This document shows positions 35,159 through 42,569 of a stretch of 64,000 nt of DNA, piece after piece. The notes beneath the pieces were generated by a model. It was not told where the DNA came from, searched no databases, and saw nothing but the letters and a program-made list of their open reading frames with translations. Location: positions 3,286,001-3,350,000 of the forward strand of contig NZ_JACBZS010000001.1 of assembly GCF_013408305.1 (NCBI RefSeq), given 5' to 3'. The position numbers were made by a program, and so were the translations under genes. Origin of the DNA: Naumannella cuiyingiana. GTDB lineage: Bacteria > Actinomycetota > Actinomycetes > Propionibacteriales > Propionibacteriaceae. The stretch's first letter is position 1, and each line of letters begins with the position of its first letter.

Positions 35159-36190
35159 TCAGGCGTGCTCGGCGACCCGCGCCCCGAGGGCACGGCCGAG
35201 CGCGGCCCCGTCCGGCCCGCGCACCTCCGGCGTGTCACCCGCGACCGGCGGATCCTCCAGGCCGACCGGGGTGCCGTGGGCGAGCACCTGCTCGCCCGGC
35301 GTCAACTGGCGGATCGCGATCGCGCGCACCCGGTCGGGATTGGCCTGGGCGAAGCCGCCGTAGATGCTCGGGTCGTGCTGCCCGTCGTCGCCGACCAGCA
35401 GCCAGGCGACATTGGGGAACTCCTCGGCGAGCCGGGCGAGCATTCGTTCCTTGTGCTCGCGACCGCTGCGGAACCAGCCGGTGTTGGTCGGCCCCCAGTC
35501 GGTGAGCAGCAACGGCCCGAGCGGGAACCGATGGTGCTTGAGGAAACGGACCAGGGTCGGCGCCACATTCCATGCGCCGGTGGACAGATAGAAGATCGGC
35601 GAGCCCGGATGGTCGGCCAGCAGGCGACGGTAGAGCTCGGCCATCCCCGGCACCGACTGCCGGGCGGTCTCGTGCAGCACGAAGGTGTTCCACGCCGCGA
35701 GCAGGGGGCGCGGGAGCGAGGTCGAGATCACCGTGTCGTCGATGTCGCTGACGATCCCGAAGTCGTCGGTCGGGTCGATGATCAACAGCGGGACCTCGAC
35801 CTCGTCGCCGCCGGTCGGGCGGATCATCGCCCGGTGCCAGCCGGGGGTCAGGCCGCGGTGGGCCAGGCGCACGTCGACGAACCCGCCGCGGCCGGAACGC
35901 CCCTGCCAGGTGGTGTCGCCGATGCGTACCTCGATCGGGGCGAACTCGGCCGGGGCGGTGATGAAGTTGCGCCACCCGCGGCGGTTCAGCAGCGCCTCGG
36001 CAAGCTGACCGTGCTTGCGCGGATCGGGGCTGAGCACCACCCGGCACAGGATCCGGACGAAGGCGGGGCTGCCGTAGCTGATGTAGCCGATCACCCGCTC
36101 CCGCCAGCCGAGGTTGCGGACGAGCCGGCCAACCAGGCGCGTCAGAGCGTCCTCGATCCGGGCCGCGAAGAACGGCCTGTTCGTCGACAT
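35159..36190 (-). CDS. App1-like phosphatase (DUF2183, HAD-type)
   Basis: 343 residues from ATG; TAGGGT ends seven bases upstream, so the transcript is probably leaderless. The HAD-like catalytic motif D-x-D-x-T is 'FGIVSDIDDTVISTSLPRPL', with motif II 'IFYLSTGAWNVAPTL', motif III Lys near 'RMLARLAEEFPNVAWLL' and motif IV 'VGDDGQHDPSIYGGFA'. App1 of yeast is a Mg-dependent phosphatidate phosphatase; the bacterial proteins keep the domain but the substrate is not proven. The N-terminal ~120 residues form a separate beta domain. Confidence 0.88.
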   Translation of the reverse strand: MSTNRPFFAARIEDALTRLVGRLVRNLGWRERVIGYISYGSPAFVRILCRVVLSPDPRKHGQLAEALLNRRGWRNFITAPAEFAPIEVRIGDTTWQGRSGRGGFVDVRLAHRGLTPGWHRAMIRPTGGDEVEVPLLIIDPTDDFGIVSDIDDTVISTSLPRPLLAAWNTFVLHETARQSVPGMAELYRRLLADHPGSPIFYLSTGAWNVAPTLVRFLKHHRFPLGPLLLTDWGPTNTGWFRSGREHKERMLARLAEEFPNVAWLLVGDDGQHDPSIYGGFAQANPDRVRAIAIRQLTPGEQVLAHGTPVGLEDPPVAGDTPEVRGPDGAALGRALGARVAEHA

Positions 36191-36275
36191 GGCCCCGACC
36201 CTACTCAATTGCGCCCCGTGCACTTGCCCGGACCCGGAGCCCGACCGGCTCCTGCCGCGGTGATCCCCGCGGTGA

Positions 36276-37790
36276 TCATCGGGCCTCGTCGGCGCGGACC
36301 AGCGCGAAGTGCCCATCGCCGCGGGTGGACTCCGACACGTTCCACACGTCGGGGCCCTTGGCGTGGTCGCTGGCATAGCGCAGCATGAACTCGGTCGGCC
36401 GCGGCTGCTGGTCGAGGTCGAGCCAGCGGTAGTTGAACTCCAGCAGCGCCCGCTCGACCGTGCCGGCGCCCGCCAGCCGCTCGCGGATGGTCTGCGCCGT
36501 GCGGCCGCGGTCGGAGAAGCGGTCATAGATCCGGCACTCGCAGAAGTAGCTGAGGGTGCCGATCTCGCCGGGCCCGCTCACCCCGGCGTCGCCGACCCGC
36601 TCGCCGACGGCGCGGCCGATCCGCGCGTACTCGGCGGCCGATGCCCAGTTGCCGGTGACCCGCGAGGACGGCCACGGTACGCCCGGCCGAACGTCGATCG
36701 CGATGCCCGCCGCGGCGAGCGCCGCGCACGCGCACAGGGCGGCCAGCGGCACCCGGACCGAGAGATCGGCGCTGCCGCGCGCCAGGGCGTACCACCGGCC
36801 GAGCAGCAGCACCGCCGCCATGGTCAGCCCGGTGATCGGCGCGACGTAGTACCACGAGTACGGGCCGACGCCGAGCAGCGAATACGCCACGTAGTAGCCG
36901 ATCGCGCCGCAGCCCAGCGCCGCGAAGGCCGACGGTACGCCGAAGGAGTCCCAGCGTCGGGCGAACCGCACCCCGAACCACGCGAGCGTCAACGTGATGC
37001 CCAGCGCGGCGATCGCCACCGCGACCAGGACCCGCACCGGATCGGAATGGAAGTGGCGGACCAGCCCGGTCGTGAAGGTCCACTCGCCGAACAGCCCGCG
37101 CTGGGCCTGCTTGATCACCAGCGTGTCGGGGATGAACGAACCGAGCGCGACCCAACTGTAGGCAAACCACGGCACGGTGACCGCGACCCCCACCGCCGCC
37201 GAGAGCCACAGCCGGCGCCGGATCGCGCCCGCCGCCACGGCGATCACCAGCACGAAGACGATCAGATCGAGCCGGACCAGCACCGCGAGGCCCGCGACGA
37301 TGCCGTAGAGCACGGGGCGCCGCTCGACCGCCGCGACCACCAGCCAGGCGAGCGCCGTCGGGATCAGCAGCACCTCCAGGCCGAGCGAGGACACCACATA
37401 GGGATTGGTGGCCGCGCCGACCAGGCCGACCGCGCCGACCCAGCCGGGCATCCTCGCCGCGCGCACCAGCCGCGACCAGGCCCAGCCCAGCAGCGCGCCG
37501 GCCAGCACCGACTGGGCGCCCAGCGCCGCGACCGCGTGCGGCGCGCCGCTGAGCAGCGACGCCCGGGTCAGCGCGGCGAGGGTCAACACGTTCAGCGGCG
37601 AGGTGGCCGAGTTGGCCGTGATGCCGGGCACCAGGCCCCACTCGCCGCGCACCGCGAGGTTCCGCGCGTAGGACAGCGTGATGTAGATGTCGTCGCCGAG
37701 GCTGTCGCGGACGAGCCAGAACGCGGCGCCGCCGAGCACCGCGCCGAGCACGGGCAGCCACCAGCGCGACGGGTGGAGCCGGGTGAACAC
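36276..37790 (-). CDS. Polytopic GT-C-type glycosyltransferase-like membrane protein
   Basis: 504 residues from GTG 37790; TAGGCT ends seven bases upstream, which supports this start over a longer frame. About eleven membrane segments. The first extracytoplasmic loop has 'LGDDIYITLSYARNLAVRG' followed by 'NSATSPLNVLTLAALTR', the Asp-Asp and Thr-Ser-Pro pattern of GT-C enzymes such as mycobacterial AftB and related actinobacterial polyprenyl-phosphate-sugar transferases. The C-terminus is a soluble outer domain with 'FCECRIYDRFSDRG'. It is probably an envelope glycan or protein glycosyltransferase; the sugar is unknown. Confidence 0.78.
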   Translation of the reverse strand: MFTRLHPSRWWLPVLGAVLGGAAFWLVRDSLGDDIYITLSYARNLAVRGEWGLVPGITANSATSPLNVLTLAALTRASLLSGAPHAVAALGAQSVLAGALLGWAWSRLVRAARMPGWVGAVGLVGAATNPYVVSSLGLEVLLIPTALAWLVVAAVERRPVLYGIVAGLAVLVRLDLIVFVLVIAVAAGAIRRRLWLSAAVGVAVTVPWFAYSWVALGSFIPDTLVIKQAQRGLFGEWTFTTGLVRHFHSDPVRVLVAVAIAALGITLTLAWFGVRFARRWDSFGVPSAFAALGCGAIGYYVAYSLLGVGPYSWYYVAPITGLTMAAVLLLGRWYALARGSADLSVRVPLAALCACAALAAAGIAIDVRPGVPWPSSRVTGNWASAAEYARIGRAVGERVGDAGVSGPGEIGTLSYFCECRIYDRFSDRGRTAQTIRERLAGAGTVERALLEFNYRWLDLDQQPRPTEFMLRYASDHAKGPDVWNVSESTRGDGHFALVRADEAR

Positions 37791-37797
37791 GGCGGGC

Positions 37798-37891
37798 AGC
37801 CTACGCGGCCGCACTCGGGCGTGCGACAAGGTGAAGTGGCCGGCGACGCCGCGCGGGGATCTGCTGCCCCGGGGTGGCCAGCCCGTACGCT
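37798..37891. promoter_or_regulatory. Back-to-back leaderless promoters
   Basis: Minus-strand TAGGCT (37798-37803) ends seven bases from GTG 37790. Plus-strand TACGCT (37886-37891) ends six bases from GTG 37898. The 107-bp gap therefore holds two divergent promoters without leaders. Confidence 0.55.
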
Positions 37892-37897
37892 TGCGCC

Positions 37898-40594
37898 GTG
37901 ACGACACCACGGCCGGAGCCAGCCGAGGGAGCGTATCCGCGCGAGTGGGAGGCCGATGTCCTGCTGTCGGACGGGGCCGTCGCCCATCTGCGCCCGATCA
38001 CCCCGGCCGATGCCGGGTTGTTGGTGGAGTTCTATGCGCGGGTCTCGCCCGAGTCGAAGTACCTGCGGTTCTTCGCGCCGTATCCGGTGCTGTCGGAATC
38101 AGATGTGCAGCGGTTCACCACGGTCGACCACGTCGATCGCGTCGCGTTGATCATCACGGTGGCGAATCCGGACGGTACGCAGCGGATGCTTGCCGTCGGC
38201 CGGTTCGACCGGATCGGGCCGGACGAGGCCGAGGTGGCCTTTCTGGTCGAGGACTCCCAGCAGGGCCGCGGCATCGGGCAACTGTTGCTGGAACACCTGG
38301 CCGTCGCCGCGCGGCAGCGCGGGATCGGCCGGTTCGTCGCCGAGGTCCTGCCGCAGAACCGGCGGATGGCGCAGGTTTTCGCCGATGCGGGCTATCACGT
38401 GCACAAGGAGTTCGACGACGGCGTGATCATGGTCGAGTTCCCCATCCTCGCCACGGACACCGCGGTCGGGGTGATGGAGCGGCGCGAACACCGGGCTGAG
38501 GCGGCATCGGTACGCCGGTTGGTCAGCCCGGCCCGCCTCGCGCTGGTCGGCGTACCCGACCGGATCGCGCTGCTGGAGCGCCAGCTCGCCGGATCCGGAT
38601 ACACCGGCGAGGTGATCATGGTCGGCTCGGACCTGCCGGCGGCGGGCACGGTCACCCGCGCGGCATCGATGGCCGATATCGAAGGGGAGATCGATCTCGT
38701 CGTGGTCTGTGCGCCCGCGGCGAAGGTCCGGGCGCTGCTGCTCGATGCGGCGTACCACAAGGCCCACGGGGTGGTGGTGCTGACCGGCGGCGATCCCGAC
38801 CCGCGGACCCGGCCGCGCGACTTCGCCGAGGACCTGGTCGGCATGGCCCGCTCCTACGGACTGCGGATGCTCGGTCCGGACGCGCTCGGCCTGATCAACA
38901 CCGACCCCGCCGTCCGGATGAACGCGAGCCCCGCACCCGCCCCGCGGCCCGGCGCCATCGGGCTGCTCACCCAGTCCTCGCCGATCGCGGTCACCCTGCT
39001 CACCGCCGCCCACCGTGACGGCGTCGGCATCTCGACCTTCTTCAGCTCCGGCATCTATGCCGATGTCTCGGTCAACGACGTGATGCAGTACTGGCAGGAC
39101 GACGACGACACGGCGGTCTGCGTGTTGTCGGTGGACCGGATCGGCAACCCGCGCAAGTTCTCCCGGATCGTGCGCCGGCTCGCCCGGCGCAAGCCGGTGG
39201 TGCTGTTCGCGCCGGGACGGTCCCAGCGGGCCAGTCACGAGGGCGCCCGCGGTGGCCTCGCCGCCGCTCCCTCGGAGGCGATCGATGCGCTGTTCCGACA
39301 GTCCGGAGTGATCGTCTCCGAGCGGCGCGACCAGATGCTCGCCGTCGCCCTGATCCTCGCCCGGCAGCCGCTCCCGCGCGGCGAGCGGGTACGCCTGATC
39401 AGCAACTCGCCCTCGCTGCTGCGGCACATGGGACGGTTCGCCGAGCGGTCGGGCCTGATCGCCGACGATCCGGTGCTGGTGCCGCGCGACACCACGCCGC
39501 AGGGTTATGTCGACGCGGCGGAACGGGCGCTGGGCGCCGAGGACAGCGATGCCGTGCTGGTCGCCACGGTCGATCCGTTCGGGGTGCTCGGCGGCGGGGT
39601 GCGAGAGGCCCTGGGCGGCCTGGCCGGGCGGACCGACAAGCCGCTGCTCGGCGTCTTCGTCGACTTCGACGAGAGCGTCCCCGCCGATGACCGGCCGGAC
39701 GGCCGCGGACAACTGCCGGTGTTCAGCAGCTATGTCGACGCGCTCGCCGGGCTCGCGGCGGCCACGGCGTACGCCCGCTGGCGCGACCGCGACGCGGGCG
39801 CGGTGCCGCTGCTCGATCACGACGTGCCCGCCGCTCGCCGGGTCATCTCGGCGGTGCTGCGCGAGGCGCCCGACGGGCGCGAGTGCACCCCGGAGGAGAC
39901 GACCGCGATCCTGCGGGCCTATGGGATCAACCCGGTGCCGAGCTACCCGGTCTCCTCGCTCGCCGACGCCGACGAGCGCGCCCGCGACCTCGGCTGGAGC
40001 GTGGTGTTGAAGGCGTCCTCGCCCGCCGTCCGCGGGCAGCGCGATCTCGCCGCCGTCCATCGCAACATCGATGACCCCGACGAGATGGCCGAGGCCTGGC
40101 GCGACCTGGCGAACGTCACCGCCCAGTTGGTCACCACCGACGCCGCCGAGGGCGCGCCGGACTGGACCGAGATCGCCCGGCCGGTCGTCCAGGCGATGAT
40201 GCCCCCGGGCACCTCGCTGGTGCTGCGGAGCCGCGAGGATCCCTCGTTCGGGCCGATCATCTCGGTCGGCGTTGCGGGCATCGCCGAGGAGCTGCTCGGC
40301 GACACCAGCTATCGCGTACCGCCGCTGACCACCCAGGATGCGCGGGCGATGGTCCGCGACCTGCGGGCGGCGCCGGTGCTGTTCGGCCGGCACGGGGCGG
40401 CCGGCGTCGACGTCGCGGGGGTGGAGGACGTGCTGCACCGGTTGGCCCAGTTGGCCGCGGATCTGCCGCAGGTCGCGCAGTGCACCCTCAGCCCGGTGAT
40501 CGCCTCGACCCACCAGGTCGCCGTCGCCGGCGCGCGGATCACCCTCGCGCCGACGGCCGACGAACGCGACGCCCGGTCCCGGCGCCTCGGCTGA
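37898..40594 (+). CDS. GNAT acetyltransferase fused to NDP-forming acyl-CoA ligase-like protein (Pat type)
   Basis: 898 residues from GTG 37898; TACGCT ends six bases upstream. Order: N-terminal GNAT (about 15-190; acetyl-CoA loop 'DSQQGRGIGQLLLEHL'), CoA-binding Rossmann domain ('RLALVGVPDRIALLERQL'), succinyl-CoA ligase-like domains ('IGLLTQSSPIAVTLL') and ATP-grasp ('GWSVVLKASSPAVRGQRDL', 'QAMMPPGTSLVLRSREDPSFG'). In enterobacterial Pat/YfiQ the GNAT is C-terminal; the reversed order is that of Streptomyces PatA. The usual active-site His of true NDP-forming ligases is not obvious, so protein acetylation is the likely function. Confidence 0.9.
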   Translation: MTTPRPEPAEGAYPREWEADVLLSDGAVAHLRPITPADAGLLVEFYARVSPESKYLRFFAPYPVLSESDVQRFTTVDHVDRVALIITVANPDGTQRMLAVGRFDRIGPDEAEVAFLVEDSQQGRGIGQLLLEHLAVAARQRGIGRFVAEVLPQNRRMAQVFADAGYHVHKEFDDGVIMVEFPILATDTAVGVMERREHRAEAASVRRLVSPARLALVGVPDRIALLERQLAGSGYTGEVIMVGSDLPAAGTVTRAASMADIEGEIDLVVVCAPAAKVRALLLDAAYHKAHGVVVLTGGDPDPRTRPRDFAEDLVGMARSYGLRMLGPDALGLINTDPAVRMNASPAPAPRPGAIGLLTQSSPIAVTLLTAAHRDGVGISTFFSSGIYADVSVNDVMQYWQDDDDTAVCVLSVDRIGNPRKFSRIVRRLARRKPVVLFAPGRSQRASHEGARGGLAAAPSEAIDALFRQSGVIVSERRDQMLAVALILARQPLPRGERVRLISNSPSLLRHMGRFAERSGLIADDPVLVPRDTTPQGYVDAAERALGAEDSDAVLVATVDPFGVLGGGVREALGGLAGRTDKPLLGVFVDFDESVPADDRPDGRGQLPVFSSYVDALAGLAAATAYARWRDRDAGAVPLLDHDVPAARRVISAVLREAPDGRECTPEETTAILRAYGINPVPSYPVSSLADADERARDLGWSVVLKASSPAVRGQRDLAAVHRNIDDPDEMAEAWRDLANVTAQLVTTDAAEGAPDWTEIARPVVQAMMPPGTSLVLRSREDPSFGPIISVGVAGIAEELLGDTSYRVPPLTTQDARAMVRDLRAAPVLFGRHGAAGVDVAGVEDVLHRLAQLAADLPQVAQCTLSPVIASTHQVAVAGARITLAPTADERDARSRRLG

Positions 40595-40649
40595 GGCCCG
40601 GACCGGGGCGCGGCCAGTGACCGGGCGCCGAGCGTGTGAGAATGGATCG

Positions 40650-41294
40650 GTGACTTCGTTGCAACGAGCCGGATCCCGGGCCGCCCTGCGCGCCGAGATC
40701 GACGCCTGCGGGTACTTCCCCGATCTCGTCGAGGACACGGTGCTGCTGGCCCTCGGTGACGAACCGATCGATGCGTTCGTGGTGCACCACGAGCCGACCT
40801 TCAACCGCGACGAGATCCGGCGCCACCTGACCATCCTGGTGCTGACGCCCACGCGGTTGTTGGTGGGTCACACCGACGAGCAGCCCGGTGAGGGCCCGAA
40901 TGCGCAGGCCGCCTCCTCGACGGAGTCGGTGCGGCTGGACCGGATCGGCAGCGTCACCGTGACGCGCGTGGTCACCGCTCCGGAGAGCTATCGTCCCGGC
41001 GCCTCCACGGCCGAGGCCTGGCTGACCGTGGGCTGGGGCGTGATGAACCGGATCGACCTCGAACCGGCCGGCTGCTCGGACCCGAACTGCGAGGCCGACC
41101 ACGGCTACACCGGCACCTCGACGACGGAGGACCTGATGGTGCGGATGAGTGTCGCCGCCGATGGTCAGGGCCCGGTCAACGATCTGATCCACCTGGGCAC
41201 CCTGCTGCAGCAGCGGACCGGGGTCGGCGGCGTGCGCTCCGTCTCCGGCCCGGTCGAACAATCCGGGGGCCTCGGGGGGTCGGCCACCCGGTGA
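40650..41294 (+). CDS. DUF5998 family protein
   Basis: 214 residues from GTG 40650; GAGAAT ends six bases upstream, so I reject the longer start at 40617. Conserved actinobacterial segments: 'RAEIDACGYFPDLVEDTVLLA', 'VVHHEPTFNRDEIRRHLTIL', 'LTPTRLLVGHTDE' and 'CSDPNCEADHGYTG' (a possible metal-binding Cys pair). Function unknown. It overlaps the following phosphodiesterase gene by four bases (GTGA), as in other actinobacteria, so the pair probably works together. Confidence 0.85.
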   Translation: MTSLQRAGSRAALRAEIDACGYFPDLVEDTVLLALGDEPIDAFVVHHEPTFNRDEIRRHLTILVLTPTRLLVGHTDEQPGEGPNAQAASSTESVRLDRIGSVTVTRVVTAPESYRPGASTAEAWLTVGWGVMNRIDLEPAGCSDPNCEADHGYTGTSTTEDLMVRMSVAADGQGPVNDLIHLGTLLQQRTGVGGVRSVSGPVEQSGGLGGSATR

Positions 41295-42445
41295 GCCGCG
41301 ACGAGACAACCTCCGTCCCGACCGAGCTGCCCGTGGTCCCGCACTACGGCACGCGTACCCTCGCGGATCTGCTGCCCAGCATCGCCCACCAACTCGGCCA
41401 CGGCGGCGAGGATCGGGTCGGGATCGGTCCGGGCGAGCGCTTCGTGGTGCTGCTGATCGACGGGCTCGGCACCGAACAGCTCGAACAGGTCGCCTCGCGT
41501 GCACCATTCCTCGCCGGCGCGCTGCGTCGCGGGGGCCAGGTGATCACCGCGGCGGTGCCCAGCACGACGGTGACCAGCCTGACCAGCCTCGGCACGGGCC
41601 TGCCGCCGGGCGAGCACGGCGTTGCCGGATTCACCTTCTGGCTGCCCGAGGAGCGCGAGGTCGTCGCGCCGCTGTTCTGGGAGTCGGCGCTCGGCCCGTT
41701 GGAACTGCAGCCGCGCGAGACGGAGTTGCAGCGCCTCGCGGCCTCCGGGGTTGCCGTCTCCTCGGTGCTGCCGAGCAGGTTCGAGAACAGCGTGCTCACC
41801 GTTGCGGGCCTGCGCGGCGGCGATTTCGTCGGCGTCGCCGAGGACGCGGACTCCGCGCAGCGGATCGAGGCCGTGGCCGCCGCCGCGACCCGGGCCCCGC
41901 AGACCCTGGTCTATGCCTACGAACGCGAGCTCGATCATTGCGGGCATGCCTACGGGTGGCAGTCCGAGGAGTGGCTGGAGTGTCTGATCCGGATCGATCG
42001 CTGGGCCTCGTGGCTGCGGGCCGAGCTTCCCGAGGACGTGCGTCTGATCATCACCGGCGACCACGGGATGGTCGACGTGCCGGCGGAGAACCGGCTGCTG
42101 GTCCAGGATGAGACCGGCCTGCTCGACGGAGTACACCGGCTGGCCGGCGAGGGCCGGTTTCGCCAGATCTATCTCGACCAGGGTGTCTCCGCGGTCGAGG
42201 TGGGGGAGCGCTGGGCCCGCCGATTGGGCGAACGCGCCTGGGTACGCACCCGCGACGAGGCCGTCGAGGACGGCTGGCTGGGCGAGCTCGACCCGCGAGT
42301 GGCGGCGCGATTCGGCGACGTGCTGGTGGCGATGGCGGGCAACTGGGCGGTGATGACCCGCGAGATGCCGGGCGAGTTCGGTCTGGTCGGGATGCACGGC
42401 TCGCTGACCGCGGCCGAGATGCTGGTGCCGCTGCTGCAGCCCTGA
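41291..42445 (+). CDS. Alkaline phosphatase superfamily phosphodiesterase/pyrophosphatase
   Basis: 384 residues from GTG overlapping the DUF5998 stop. Type I phosphodiesterase/nucleotide pyrophosphatase fold: 'FVVLLIDGLGTEQLEQV' (metal Asp), 'AAVPSTTVTSLTSLGTGLPPG' region with the catalytic Thr after 'VPST', 'YERELDHCGHAYG' (Asp-His) and 'LIITGDHGMVDV' (Asp-His). There is no signal peptide, so it is probably cytoplasmic. The substrate may be a nucleotide or phosphodiester; not determinable here. Confidence 0.9.
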   Translation: MSRDETTSVPTELPVVPHYGTRTLADLLPSIAHQLGHGGEDRVGIGPGERFVVLLIDGLGTEQLEQVASRAPFLAGALRRGGQVITAAVPSTTVTSLTSLGTGLPPGEHGVAGFTFWLPEEREVVAPLFWESALGPLELQPRETELQRLAASGVAVSSVLPSRFENSVLTVAGLRGGDFVGVAEDADSAQRIEAVAAAATRAPQTLVYAYERELDHCGHAYGWQSEEWLECLIRIDRWASWLRAELPEDVRLIITGDHGMVDVPAENRLLVQDETGLLDGVHRLAGEGRFRQIYLDQGVSAVEVGERWARRLGERAWVRTRDEAVEDGWLGELDPRVAARFGDVLVAMAGNWAVMTREMPGEFGLVGMHGSLTAAEMLVPLLQP

Positions 42446-42569
42446 CAGCGACCGGCCTGCCCTAGACATCAGATCTTTTTGTGTAAGGATTGGCCCAGCG
42501 GTCAGCGTCGTCCGCCGACGAGTCCGCAGATGGCCCCCAGTCCCCGCATGATCCCCCCGGGAGTGTCTG

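Noticed and set aside
38099-40852. 917-codon minus-strand frame
   Set aside because: Antisense to the GNAT-ligase fusion, whose domains are all present on the plus strand.
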